A DNA stretch of 64,000 nucleotides from Bermanella sp044597725 (GCF_044597725.1 NZ_CP139003.1:1116001-1180000); one strand, 5' to 3'. Shown: positions 8,399 through 16,542, numbered from the stretch's first letter. The notes: generated from the letters alone by a model not told the origin. Translations and numbers: made by a program.

Positions 8399-9306
8399 TA
8401 GAAGTAACCCTCTTGCTTTTTCTTCTCCATAGAACCCGATGAATCATGGTCAATGGCTCGACCTTGGCGCTCCGACGTTGTAGTAAGTAACATCTCTTGG
8501 ATAATATCGGGCAATGTTGCCGCCTCTGACTCAACCGCGCCCGTTAACGGGTAACAGCCCAATGTGCGGAAACGTACCATTTTTTCTTCTGGCACTTCGC
8601 CTTTTTCTAGCGGCATGCGTTCATCATCAACCATAATCAACATGCCGTCACGCTCAACAACAGGGCGTTTAGCTGCTAAATAGAGACCTGGTATTTGGAT
8701 ATTTTCTAAATAGATATACTGCCAGATATCCAGCTCAGTCCAGTTAGATAAAGGAAAAACACGAATACTTTCGCCTTTATTAACTTTGCCGTTATAAATA
8801 TTCCAAAGTTCTGGACGCTGATTTTTTGGATCCCAGCGGTGATTTTTATCTCTAAATGAGTAAACACGTTCTTTGGCGCGGGACTTTTCTTCGTCTCGAC
8901 GAGCGCCCCCAAAAGCAGCATCAAATTGATACTTGTTGAGAGCCTGTTTTAAAGACTGAGTCTTCATTATATCTGTATGTTTGCTTGAACCATGGGTAAA
9001 TGGGCCAACGCCAGCATCAACACCCTCTTGGTTGATATGGACTAAAAGCTCCATACCTGAGGTTTTGGCCATATGATCACGAAATTCAATCATTTCTCTA
9101 AATTTCCATGTAGTGTCTACATGGAGCAGTGGAAATGGTGGAGTGCCAGGAGCAAATGCTTTACGCGCTAAGTGCAGCATGACTGCACTGTCTTTGCCAA
9201 CACTATAAAGCATGACTGGGTTGTCAAACTCGGCAGCGACTTCGCGAATTATGTGAATACTTTCAGCTTCGAGCTGTTTTAAATGAGTTAACTTATGGTC
9301 CGACAT
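8398..9306 (-). CDS. cysD: Sulfate adenylyltransferase subunit 2
   Basis: This 302-residue protein is the catalytic subunit of ATP sulfurylase. It belongs to the PP-loop ATP pyrophosphatase superfamily, with the motif YSVGKDSAVMLHL near residues 35-47 and the conserved FGGARRDEEKSRAKER segment near 133-148. It forms the first step of assimilatory sulfate reduction together with CysN, encoded immediately downstream. Length and sequence match the family along the whole chain, including the C-terminal RQGRAIDHDSSGSMEKKKQ. An upstream dyad overlapping a -35-like hexamer suggests CysB-type activation. Confidence 0.97.
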   Translation of the reverse strand: MSDHKLTHLKQLEAESIHIIREVAAEFDNPVMLYSVGKDSAVMLHLARKAFAPGTPPFPLLHVDTTWKFREMIEFRDHMAKTSGMELLVHINQEGVDAGVGPFTHGSSKHTDIMKTQSLKQALNKYQFDAAFGGARRDEEKSRAKERVYSFRDKNHRWDPKNQRPELWNIYNGKVNKGESIRVFPLSNWTELDIWQYIYLENIQIPGLYLAAKRPVVERDGMLIMVDDERMPLEKGEVPEEKMVRFRTLGCYPLTGAVESEAATLPDIIQEMLLTTTSERQGRAIDHDSSGSMEKKKQEGYF

Positions 9307-9351
9307 GACTTATCTCTAAGGTCAAAAAAGCGACAGGTGATAATTGGCGTT

Positions 9352-9394
9352 ACTATACCAGTGGGTAGAGGGTATAAGAAGTGGTTTGCTTATA
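9352..9394 (-). promoter_or_regulatory. Putative cysDN promoter with LysR-type (CysB-like) dyad
   Basis: On the reverse strand TTCTTA, 17 bp and TATAGT form a weak -35/good -10 pair (9380 to 9352), about 45 bp upstream of cysD. The inverted repeat TATAAG-N10-CTTATA at 9373-9394 overlaps and extends upstream of the -35, the position expected for a LysR-type activator such as CysB. The spacing and symmetry are seen; the regulator is inferred from the pathway. Confidence 0.4.
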
Positions 9395-9447
9395 ATAAAG
9401 CGCAATATACATATAGCCAGAATAATGAGAAATGCTTAAGAAGCCGG

Positions 9448-9774
9448 CTATACCGACTTCTCGGACTCTTCATCAAAACTGAGTGCTTGCTTTAAATCCG
9501 TGAGGGGTTGCTCAGTGAAGGTATTTGAACCACGAGCAAGGTGCTCATATAACGCTTTGTAGCTATTGGTTAAATCTTGTGTGAGGTTAGCACTTTGCTG
9601 GAAATGCTGTTGCAGAGCATCTTTTTGCTGTAACAATTCACCTTTCACTTGGTCCAGTTCTTTTTCTAGCTGGGCCACATGAGTACGCCGACTAATGACG
9701 TAGCGTTGCAGCAATATACCAATGCCGATACCGATGGCAAAGCTAAGTAAACTTGTGATCAATGGAAGTGACAT
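9448..9774 (-). CDS. zapG: ZapG/YhcB family inner-membrane protein (DUF1043)
   Basis: This 108-residue protein has a single N-terminal transmembrane helix (about residues 4-24, with the glycine-rich IGIGIGIL), then a coiled coil of Glu/Gln/Lys heptads to about residue 75 and a polar tail. This is the architecture of YhcB, renamed ZapG, which links cell division, elongation and envelope assembly in enterobacteria. It is a single gene between cysDN and an unrelated divergent hydrolase. A weak hairpin, GAAGTCGG/CCGGCTTC at 9440-9460, overlaps the stop codon and may act as a terminator, though its T-run is poor. Confidence 0.85.
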   Translation of the reverse strand: MSLPLITSLLSFAIGIGIGILLQRYVISRRTHVAQLEKELDQVKGELLQQKDALQQHFQQSANLTQDLTNSYKALYEHLARGSNTFTEQPLTDLKQALSFDEESEKSV

Positions 9775-9863
9775 GTGGATTCCTTTTCAACGCAGTGCTG
9801 TTGGCTAGTGTATCGAGAACCATTATGCTTTAACAACCATTTAATCCTGAATAGGTTGTTTTT

Positions 9864-10496
9864 GTGGAATCTTTATTAATCGACGGTCCGGTAGGACAAT
9901 TGCAGTGTGCGTATCACGATGTAGGCAGCCAAGATATTTTATTGATCTGCCATCCTCATCCTCAATTCCAGGGGACAATGAATAATAAAGTGGTTACGAC
10001 CACGGGAAAAACCTATATGGATATGGGCATTGATGTCATGCGTTTTAACTACCGTGGCGTGGGAGAAAGTGGAGGTGAATACGGTGATGTGAGTGGTGAG
10101 GTTGAAGACGGGTTGGCTGTTGCTCAGTGGCTTATCCAAAATAAGCGACCGAAGAGACTGTTTTTGGCAGGGTTCAGTTTTGGTGCCTACATTGCCGCCG
10201 CCATTGTTGTTGAGTTATCTAAAGCTTCACCGAGTATCAGTGTGCCGCATTTGCTACTGATTGCCCCTTCGGTAGAAAACTTCCCATTTGAAAAGGTAAC
10301 GCCATTTACCCTACCTACAACCGTAATTATGGGAGAACAGGATGAGGTGGTTGAGTTTGATGCGGTCTCCGATTGGGTGGACACGCAATACCCACCGGTA
10401 GAGTTTATTAGCATGAGCGAGGCTACGCATTTCTTTCATGGTCAGCTGGTTCTACTAAAACAGGAATTAAAAGCCAGTTTGTCACCTCATTTGTAA
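9864..10496 (+). CDS. Alpha/beta hydrolase family protein
   Basis: This 210-residue single-domain alpha/beta hydrolase has the family signature CHPHPQFQGTMNNKV near residues 29-43, a strand leading to FNYRGVGESGG, and the nucleophile elbow GFSFGAY with Ser near position 104. An Asp in GEQDEVV near 158 and a late His in EATHFFHG complete a plausible catalytic triad. No signal peptide is visible. The start is a GTG. Substrate is unknown; the small YcjY/YfhR-like group is poorly characterised. The gene lies 44 bp ahead of zapE in the same direction and may be co-transcribed with it. Confidence 0.85.
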   Translation: MESLLIDGPVGQLQCAYHDVGSQDILLICHPHPQFQGTMNNKVVTTTGKTYMDMGIDVMRFNYRGVGESGGEYGDVSGEVEDGLAVAQWLIQNKRPKRLFLAGFSFGAYIAAAIVVELSKASPSISVPHLLLIAPSVENFPFEKVTPFTLPTTVIMGEQDEVVEFDAVSDWVDTQYPPVEFISMSEATHFFHGQLVLLKQELKASLSPHL

Positions 10497-10540
10497 TAAA
10501 CACTCACATTCGGCGGTCTATTTGCTAAAATGCGACGTAA

Positions 10541-11680
10541 ATGACCACCTCACGTAAACGAATAGTTGCCATGACGCCTTTAGAACTCTACCAACAAGAC
10601 CTGAAACGCGAAGACTTCTCCCATGATGCTGCTCAAGAAATGGCAGTCAAGCACCTGCAACGCTTGTATGACGATCTTGTGGAAAGGTGGAAAAAAGAAC
10701 AAAACCAAGGGGTATTGAGTAAAGCATTATCTCGCTTTAGCCGTAAACCAAAGGAACCCGTGCAAGGGCTCTATTTCTGGGGTGGTGTTGGTCGAGGTAA
10801 AACCTATCTGGTGGACACGTTCTACGATGCCTTGCCATTTGAACGAAAAATGAGAACGCACTTCCACCGTTTTATGCAGCGTGTTCATAATGAATTAACG
10901 CAACTAGCCGGTGAAAAAAATCCATTGTTGATTGTGGCAGACCAAATAGCCGACGAAACCATGGTCATTTGTTTTGATGAATTTTTTGTTAGTGACATTG
11001 GTGATGCCATGATTTTGGGTGGCTTGATGCAAGAGTTATTCGCTCGTGGTGTCACATTGGTCGCGACTTCTAATATTGTGCCTGATGGTTTGTATCAAAA
11101 TGGTTTGCAGCGAGACCGATTTATTCCTGCAATAAAACTACTCAATAAATATACCGATGTCGTCAATGTTGATAGTGGCGTCGATTATCGATTGCGCACA
11201 CTTGAGCAGGCAGAACTTTATCATTTCCCTCTAGATGATACCGCCAATAGTAGTTTGCAAAAAAGTTTTGATAGTCTTGTACCTGATGCCGCCCACATTG
11301 AGCAAAATGTTAGTGTTGAAGTTTTAGGGCGCAATATTCCCGCCAAAGCCGTTTGTGACGATATTGCATGGTTTGAATTTAATGCCCTGTGTGATGGACC
11401 GCGTTCGCAAAATGACTATATTGAACTAGGTAAACTTTTTCATGCAATCCTCATTTCCAATGTGCCTGTTATGGGGGCCAAAAATGATGATTTAGCTCGT
11501 CGCTTTATCAATTTAATTGATGAATTTTATGATAGAGGGGTTAAAGTCATTATGTCGGCAGATGCAAGTATTGCTGATATTTATGGCAAAGGTAATCTTG
11601 AGTTTGAATTTCAGCGTACTACATCGCGTATGTTAGAAATGCAAAGTCACGAGTACTTAGCGAGAGAACATAAAGCCTAA
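10541..11680 (+). CDS. zapE: Cell division protein ZapE (AFG1-like ATPase)
   Basis: This 379-residue AAA-type P-loop ATPase has Walker A GGVGRGKTYL near residues 81-90 and Walker B VICFDEFFVSDIGD near 142-155, with the ATSNIVPDGLY sensor region downstream. ZapE binds FtsZ and destabilises the Z-ring in E. coli, especially under stress and low oxygen; the mitochondrial homologue is AFG1/LACE1. An alternative start at the internal Met11 (10571) is possible. It precedes a hairpin terminator shared with the convergent unknown gene. Confidence 0.93.
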   Translation: MTTSRKRIVAMTPLELYQQDLKREDFSHDAAQEMAVKHLQRLYDDLVERWKKEQNQGVLSKALSRFSRKPKEPVQGLYFWGGVGRGKTYLVDTFYDALPFERKMRTHFHRFMQRVHNELTQLAGEKNPLLIVADQIADETMVICFDEFFVSDIGDAMILGGLMQELFARGVTLVATSNIVPDGLYQNGLQRDRFIPAIKLLNKYTDVVNVDSGVDYRLRTLEQAELYHFPLDDTANSSLQKSFDSLVPDAAHIEQNVSVEVLGRNIPAKAVCDDIAWFEFNALCDGPRSQNDYIELGKLFHAILISNVPVMGAKNDDLARRFINLIDEFYDRGVKVIMSADASIADIYGKGNLEFEFQRTTSRMLEMQSHEYLAREHKA

Positions 11681-11708
11681 TTTTATTAGCTCACTTGCTT
11701 ATATAATG

Positions 11709-11740
11709 AAAACCTCTAGTTAAAATACGCTAGGGTTTTT
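11709..11740. terminator. Hairpin terminator between zapE and the convergent secreted-protein gene
   Basis: AAAACC(T)CTAG pairs with CTAGGGTTTT with one bulged base and a 10-nt loop, followed by T5 on the forward strand and a short T-run on the reverse. Confidence 0.65.
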
Positions 11741-11744
11741 ATGA

Positions 11745-12920
11745 TTAGAATGCAGGGGTAACTTGCACGGTATTCTTTACCGTGCTACCGCTTAAACTTG
11801 TTAGTTGAAACACATCATAAAGATTACGATTTGTTTGATTCGCAGATTTGAGGCGAACAACTAGGTTATTATACGAGACCATCATTCCATTATCCGCAGT
11901 GTTATCATTGTTGCCATTAAATATTACTGGTTGTGATTCCATGGCGAAATTAGAACTCAAAATAATTGTATGTCCATTATCTTCTAAGTTGATATTTACT
12001 GTGGAATCGGGTGCATTGGAAATATCTAGTCTAGCTGATTGGTTGTTAGCAAGTGACGCTGTAACATCTTTCGCAGATACCAAGTCAACAGGTAAGCTCA
12101 GACGAATAGTGAGTTCACCATTTTGATTGAAACTTTTATCATATTCATTAGATGCGCTAGTAACGTATAAGCCATTGTCATTTCCTAGTGCTAAATCTGT
12201 CATGACTATTTCTCTAATGGCATTATTTGGACTTATGCCTACATTAAATGAAATATTATTTTTTGTGGCTAATTGAATACCTTTAAACTCGGTTGGAAGT
12301 ACGGTCGCATTGTAACGCCCACCTAAAACTAAATCGGAACCGGTAATCGTGATTTCGCCATTACTATTAGTCGCCGCCACAATGGCTGACTTAAAACCGG
12401 CTGTTGGTGCAATGATATTAGTTTGCTCTGCAAGTAACGTGTTAGTACTGGTTACTGGGTTAAATAGAACAGTTGCATTTGGAACGGGTTTCCCGTTATA
12501 AGTGATGCGGATTGTTTGATCGGGGGCTGTTTTACCTAAGGGATATAAATAAATATCGGCTATATGGTATACGTTATCGCTTTGTCGGTTTTGTGTTTGT
12601 ATTGAGAAGTTAACAGTAGAAATAAATGTTTGAAAACCGGATGCTGAGGTTTTTATTCGCAAGGCAGTATTATTGGTTTTTGATGTTGGTATATCTCTAA
12701 TGTAATAGTTGCGATTATACTCGCCATTAAGATATACGCTGCGATATTGGTCACCCTGTACAATGGTAATATTCAATTCTTCGCTATCTATGCGTTCACC
12801 CGTTATTGCATTAAATACTGTACCCTGTAAATTGATTACAGCCGAATGATCTTCGCTGCTATATGCCACAAGTGAAATGAATACAGAAATTATACTTACT
12901 GTTTTTATAACGGAGTGCAT
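11745..12920 (-). CDS. Unknown secreted protein with Ig-like/carboxypeptidase-regulatory-like segments
   Basis: I do not recognise this gene as a named family. The start at 12920 follows AGGAG by seven bases and opens directly onto a signal peptide (MHSVIKTVSIISVFISLVAY); an upstream in-frame ATG at 12950 would add ten unlikely residues. The mature protein of about 370 residues is rich in Asn, Thr and Ser with short beta strands. An early segment (LQGTVFNAITGERI) looks like a carboxypeptidase-regulatory or Cna-B-type fold, and a second (ITYNGKPVPNATVLF) looks like a bacterial Ig/transthyretin-like domain. No cysteines, lipobox or anchor are visible. It stands alone, with paired dyads upstream and a repeat mosaic beyond them. 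Confidence 0.75.
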   Translation of the reverse strand: MHSVIKTVSIISVFISLVAYSSEDHSAVINLQGTVFNAITGERIDSEELNITIVQGDQYRSVYLNGEYNRNYYIRDIPTSKTNNTALRIKTSASGFQTFISTVNFSIQTQNRQSDNVYHIADIYLYPLGKTAPDQTIRITYNGKPVPNATVLFNPVTSTNTLLAEQTNIIAPTAGFKSAIVAATNSNGEITITGSDLVLGGRYNATVLPTEFKGIQLATKNNISFNVGISPNNAIREIVMTDLALGNDNGLYVTSASNEYDKSFNQNGELTIRLSLPVDLVSAKDVTASLANNQSARLDISNAPDSTVNINLEDNGHTIILSSNFAMESQPVIFNGNNDNTADNGMMVSYNNLVVRLKSANQTNRNLYDVFQLTSLSGSTVKNTVQVTPAF

Positions 12921-12969
12921 TTGACTTCTCCTGTCGTCATTTTTCAACATTACAGGGAAGTAGTTTGTA

Positions 12970-13058
12970 TAAAGGTTTACTTTAAGAGCGCGTCCATTTT
13001 CAATTAGTTAAAGACCTGAAAAACTATACAATTACGTCCCTGTAAAGGTTTGCTTTAA
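12970..13058. promoter_or_regulatory. Two copies of a TAAAG-N5-CTTTA dyad upstream of the secreted-protein gene
   Basis: TAAAGGTTTACTTTAA at 12970-12985 and TAAAGGTTTGCTTTAA at 13043-13058 differ at one base and lie 73 bp apart. Each contains the dyad TAAAG-N5-CTTTA. Their position 50-140 bp upstream of the 12920 start suggests operator or activator sites, but no known regulator was matched. Confidence 0.45.
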
Positions 13059-13152
13059 AAAGCATGTCGATGGTAAGTTTGAATAAAAATTAAGTCAAAT
13101 GATCTCGGATTTTATGTTTTTATATGGTACTTAATAATTAAATTTATTTCTT

Positions 13153-13775
13153 GTCGTGCGGCGGAGGTTTAAATAGCCTCGCAATCCGACTTTATTAATC
13201 TTTCGAATTTCCAAGAACCAAGTAGTGCGGCCGGAGCCGTAGGCGATCCCCGCAATGGGGTATTCGAAATCTGCAACTTTTTTAAAACCTGCCGGATTCC
13301 CAAAAACGAATCCTAGGATTTCAGACCGCTTACGCTTTCCGAAAGTTGTTCGTAGTCTCACGGACGCCGTGAACACGTCCATGTGGGCTCGCGCGTGCCA
13401 TCCATGGCACGCAACGCCGCTCGCTTTACGAACAGCTTCCGCAAATCGTTATAGTTTTTGATTATCCAAACGTTTGCTTAATAGCAAACTTCGAGATTTC
13501 CGAAAATGAATACTAAAGCGAGCAATTCACTCGCCATGGATGGCGAGTGTAAGCCTATAGGGACATACTTGCGGCGTTTGCGAGACTAGGATTCGTTTTT
13601 GGGAATCCGGCGGATTTGAAAAACGGTGCGGTATTCAAAACCCAATTGCGGGGGTCGCTTGGGCTCCGGCCGCACTACGGAAACTTCCGGAAAGCGGGGG
13701 CAGGTTTCGAAACCCTATTGCGGGGGTCGCTTAGGCTACTGAGGGTTTTGGTAATTTGAGGGGTTTTGAAACCCC
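13153..13775. repeat. Intergenic GC-rich repeat mosaic, copy 1
   Basis: This non-coding stretch is built from modules that recur at 26486-27032. Module A (AGTAGTGCGGCCGGAGCC..., ending in CCCGCAATGGGG) is forward at 13221-13260 and inverted at 13641-13679 and, partly, 13711-13738. A decayed A copy may start at 13153. Module B (TAGTCTCACGGACGCCGTGAA with GCGCGTGCCATCCATGGCAC) lies at 13353-13432. Module C (inverted) covers 13553-13617; 13553-13602 is the exact reverse complement of 26779-26828 (50 bp). The region ends with a small hairpin, GGGGTTT/AAACCCC, at 13760-13775. Facing A modules give terminal inverted repeats as in a non-autonomous element. Chance open frames here carry no plausible protein. 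Confidence 0.85.
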
Positions 13776-13791
13776 ATTATGTTTTATGAGC

Positions 13792-13819
13792 AAAAAAAAG
13801 GCCTACAAGTGTAGGCCTT
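13792..13819 (-). terminator. Terminator of the 43-codon small gene
   Basis: AAGGCCTAC and GTAGGCCTT form a 9-bp stem with a 4-nt loop, followed on the reverse strand by T8. It begins five bases after the stop of the small gene at 13824. Confidence 0.9.
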
Positions 13820-13823
13820 ATGA

Positions 13824-13955
13824 TTATCTATGCTTTCTTCGCTGAATTTGTTGGCGATGCTCTTGCTCAATATCAATTCGAATAGGTTGAGGCTTTGCTT
13901 GATCTAACATCCACTGTTGGAAAAAAGCCTGTACTGCTTCAATAAATGATTTCAA
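13824..13955 (-). CDS. Conserved-looking small protein of 43 residues
   Basis: The gene starts at a TTG preceded by GGGAG with a seven-base gap and ends directly at a strong terminator, so it looks like a real translated unit. The product has an amphipathic N-terminus (FIEAVQAFFQQWM), a Pro-rich hinge (KPQPIRIDIE) and a basic Gln/Arg/His tail (EHRQQIQRRKHR). There is no signal peptide or known motif. It lies 79 bp downstream of suhB on the same strand and could be the last gene of that transcript. The function is unknown. The main doubt is the TTG start; no ATG start lies near the Shine-Dalgarno site. Confidence 0.6.
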   Translation of the reverse strand: MKSFIEAVQAFFQQWMLDQAKPQPIRIDIEQEHRQQIQRRKHR

Positions 13956-14034
13956 TGGCTTGCTCCCAGTTAAACTTAGTACGTTTCTACAGTATAGCTA
14001 TAACTGGGTGATTATCCAAACACTCGTTAACCTA

Positions 14035-14814
14035 TTAGAGCGACCCTTTGATAATGTTCTTTATTAGCTTAGGGTTAGCTGCAATGACGTCACCCGCTTG
14101 ATAATGAGCGCCGCCGCTGAAGTCTGTAAGTAAGCATCCTGCTTCTTTAGCAATGAGTGCACCGGCTTCCAGAGTAGTGCTGTCTACTTTGCTTAACCAT
14201 GCCGCATCTAAGTGGCCAGCAGCAACATGTGCAAGAGTGAGTGCATCATCGCCCAAGCTTCGAATCATACGCGTTTCGCGAGCAAGATTGCCTAGACGCA
14301 CACGCAGGCGGTCATTTTGCTCATTCTGAGCAATGCCCGGGTATTTAATGCCTAAAATTGCACTGTTTAACTTGGTTGTTTCGCTTGTCCGCATACGACG
14401 GCCGTTCATTTCAGTGCCACGACCACGTGTTGCGGTGAACTCTTGCCCTGTAATGGGGTTTATCACAAGAGCGTGCTCGGTGCGGCCGTTCATTTGGCAG
14501 GCAAGCACAAGGCTAAATAGTGGCAGTCCAGAACGGAAGTTGTCTTGACCTTCAATAGGATTGATAAGCCAGACAGAACCTGTAGGCGTTTCTGGATCCT
14601 TTCGGCCGGTTTCACGACCTTGAAAGCTATCGTTGGGGTAGTGCTTGCGTAACTTGAATATCACTTGCTTCTCTGTACCAATGGCACAGTCAGCCAAAAA
14701 CTTGCTAATTTCTTGGTCTGAGGCTCGTTCGAAATCAAAACGCTCAACTGCGTGCACCAGCTCTTCGCCAGCTTCTCGAAGGACACGCAGGGCTAGGTTT
14801 ACTATGGGTTGCAT
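14035..14814 (-). CDS. suhB: SuhB-like inositol monophosphatase-family protein lacking the metal ligands
   Basis: The 259-residue chain aligns with SuhB along its length (MQP start, EHALV, GRGTEMNGRR, VAAGHLDA). It sits divergent from trmJ-cysE, as suhB does in pseudomonads. The residues that hold catalytic Mg2+ are replaced: Arg67 for the Glu of GEE, Asn85 and Glu88 in NPIEGQ for the Asps of DPLDGT, and Thr in STTLEAGAL for the Asp of WD-x-AAGAL. Inositol-phosphate hydrolysis therefore looks impossible. E. coli SuhB also acts non-enzymatically with Nus factors in rRNA antitermination and maturation, which is the inferred role here. It could instead be a diverged paralogue. Confidence 0.85.
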   Translation of the reverse strand: MQPIVNLALRVLREAGEELVHAVERFDFERASDQEISKFLADCAIGTEKQVIFKLRKHYPNDSFQGRETGRKDPETPTGSVWLINPIEGQDNFRSGLPLFSLVLACQMNGRTEHALVINPITGQEFTATRGRGTEMNGRRMRTSETTKLNSAILGIKYPGIAQNEQNDRLRVRLGNLARETRMIRSLGDDALTLAHVAAGHLDAAWLSKVDSTTLEAGALIAKEAGCLLTDFSGGAHYQAGDVIAANPKLIKNIIKGSL

Positions 14815-14938
14815 ATAGATCTAAAACGCTCAGTAAAAAAATAAGGCCGCACATTCTATCAAAAACTTTTCGGAACTCGTAGTAAAACGAGTACACTGAC
14901 GGTAATTTATTGCAATTTTATGGGTTTATTTCAGATTT

Positions 14939-15700
14939 ATGCTCAATAATGTTCGAATTGTACTCATTGGTACCAGTCATTCCGGCAATATCGGTAGCGC
15001 GGCTAGAGCTATGAAGACCATGGGTTTGACGGATTTGGTATTGGTCGAGCCCAAAGACTTTGATCCATCTACGCCAAATGAAGATGCTGATGCACTGGCC
15101 AGTGGAGCGAGTGATGTTCTGTATGGTGCTCGATTAGCGTCGAGCTTGGCTGAAGCGGTTGAAGATGTAGCGGTGGTTATGGGCGCCAGTGCGCGTAACC
15201 GGCATTTACCTTGGCCGTTAATGCATCCTCGCCAAGCAGCCTCTAAGGCCCTTGAGATATTACCCAGTGAACAAAAAATTGCTTTGGTATTCGGGCGTGA
15301 ACGAACGGGGCTGACCAATGAAGAATTGGCCCAGTGCCATGTTCATATACATATTCCGGCTAACCCTGAGTATGGTTCGTTAAATGTGGCCTCAGCTGTT
15401 CAGGTTTTGGCTTATGAAATGAGGATGGCTGTATTGTCTCACCAAGGAGTGCTGGACGCGGATTATTCCGGCCAGTGGGGGGTTCAGTGGGATAATGAGT
15501 TGGCATCACATGGTGAAATTAATGGCTTTATCGAGCATTTGCAGAGTACGTTGGTTGATATTGAGTTTTTAGACCCCAATAACCCCAAACAACTCATGCC
15601 AAGGTTACGCCGATTATTTCAGCGTGCCATGCCCGATAAAGTTGAAATTAATATATTGCGCGGCATTCTTAAGATGATTGGTCGACAAACAAGCAAATAG
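14939..15700 (+). CDS. trmJ: tRNA (cytidine/uridine-2'-O-)-methyltransferase TrmJ
   Basis: This 253-residue SPOUT-class methyltransferase 2'-O-methylates position 32 of several tRNAs using S-adenosylmethionine. The N-terminal half starts with the RIVLIGTSHSGNIGSAARAM segment, and the knot carries VFGRERTGLTNEEL near residues 120-133 followed by IPANPEYGSLNVASAVQVL. The helical C-terminal extension ends normally. The adjacent cysE in the same direction and the divergent suhB are the usual gammaproteobacterial neighbours. ATG 14939 is the first reasonable start. Confidence 0.95.
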   Translation: MLNNVRIVLIGTSHSGNIGSAARAMKTMGLTDLVLVEPKDFDPSTPNEDADALASGASDVLYGARLASSLAEAVEDVAVVMGASARNRHLPWPLMHPRQAASKALEILPSEQKIALVFGRERTGLTNEELAQCHVHIHIPANPEYGSLNVASAVQVLAYEMRMAVLSHQGVLDADYSGQWGVQWDNELASHGEINGFIEHLQSTLVDIEFLDPNNPKQLMPRLRRLFQRAMPDKVEINILRGILKMIGRQTSK

Positions 15701-15734
15701 TTCCCAAATTTGCACCGCTAACACAGGAGATATT

Positions 15735-16511
15735 GTGTTTAACACTATCCGTGAAGATATAAAATGCGTTTTTGAGCGTGATCCTGCGGCACGTAATACT
15801 TTCGAGGTACTTACTACCTATCCAGGGCTCCATGCTCTGCTGCATTACCGCCTTTCCCATTGGTGTTGGGAGCACAGTCTCAAGTATCCTGCGCGTTTCA
15901 TTAGCTTTATTAGCCGTTGGTTTACAGGTATTGAAATTCACCCTGGAGCGCAAATCGGGAAAGGCTTTTTCATTGATCATGGCATGGGTGTGGTTATTGG
16001 TGAAACTGCTGAAATTGGTAATAATGTTACGCTATATCATGGCGTAACGTTGGGTGGAACATCTTGGAATGCGGGCAAGCGACACCCAACGCTGCACGAC
16101 GGTGTGGTTATTGGTGCGGGCGCAAAGGTTCTGGGCCCTATCGATATTGGTGAAAATGCCCGCGTTGGCAGCAATGCTGTGGTGACAAAAGCGGTTCCAC
16201 CCGGAGCGACTGCGGTTGGTATACCGGGGCGCATTGTTGTTAAGAAGCAAGATGTTAGCGATGAGACGGACCGTCGTCGTAAGGCTATGGCGGATAAAAT
16301 TGGGTTCGATGCTTACGGTATGACCGATGAGATGCCTGATCCAATTGCAAGGTCCATCCATAATTTACTCGATCACATGCATGCGGTTGATGCCAAAATT
16401 GATCGTATGAGTGACGCGTTAGGGGAGCTTGGGCATACTGAGTGCACAGGCCAGCTGCCTAAGCTTGAAACCGAGTTAGATGTTGAGTCTACTGAGGAAC
16501 GCAAATCTTAA
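15735..16511 (+). CDS. cysE: Serine O-acetyltransferase
   Basis: CysE transfers acetyl from acetyl-CoA to serine, giving O-acetylserine for cysteine synthesis and linking to the cysDN genes elsewhere in the window. The protein has an N-terminal helical domain followed by left-handed beta-helix hexapeptide repeats from about residue 68 (HPGAQIGKGFFIDHGMGVVI) with the catalytic His-containing DHG and HGVTLGG loops. The GTG start at 15735 has AGGAG five bases ahead and gives 258 residues; the frame is open further upstream into trmJ but without family similarity. The acidic tail after residue 200 is longer than in short CysE forms and may be disordered. Confidence 0.95.
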   Translation: MFNTIREDIKCVFERDPAARNTFEVLTTYPGLHALLHYRLSHWCWEHSLKYPARFISFISRWFTGIEIHPGAQIGKGFFIDHGMGVVIGETAEIGNNVTLYHGVTLGGTSWNAGKRHPTLHDGVVIGAGAKVLGPIDIGENARVGSNAVVTKAVPPGATAVGIPGRIVVKKQDVSDETDRRRKAMADKIGFDAYGMTDEMPDPIARSIHNLLDHMHAVDAKIDRMSDALGELGHTECTGQLPKLETELDVESTEERKS

Positions 16512-16524
16512 TAAGATTGAGAAT

Positions 16525-16542
16525 GGGGGAGTAATTTCCCCC
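16525..16542. terminator. Hairpin between convergent cysE and mltF
   Basis: GGGGGA pairs with TCCCCC around a 6-nt loop in the 44-bp gap between the two stop codons. There is no T-run on either side, so intrinsic termination is uncertain. Confidence 0.35.

Noticed and set aside
13131..13461. Two overlapping open frames on opposite strands (about 83 and 68 codons)
   Set aside because: They lie wholly within the palindromic repeat mosaic, have no ribosome site and exist because GC-rich inverted modules lack stops.
13153..13775. Possible CRISPR array
   Set aside because: Modules are irregularly spaced, occur in both orientations and differ in length; there are no uniform spacers and no cas genes.
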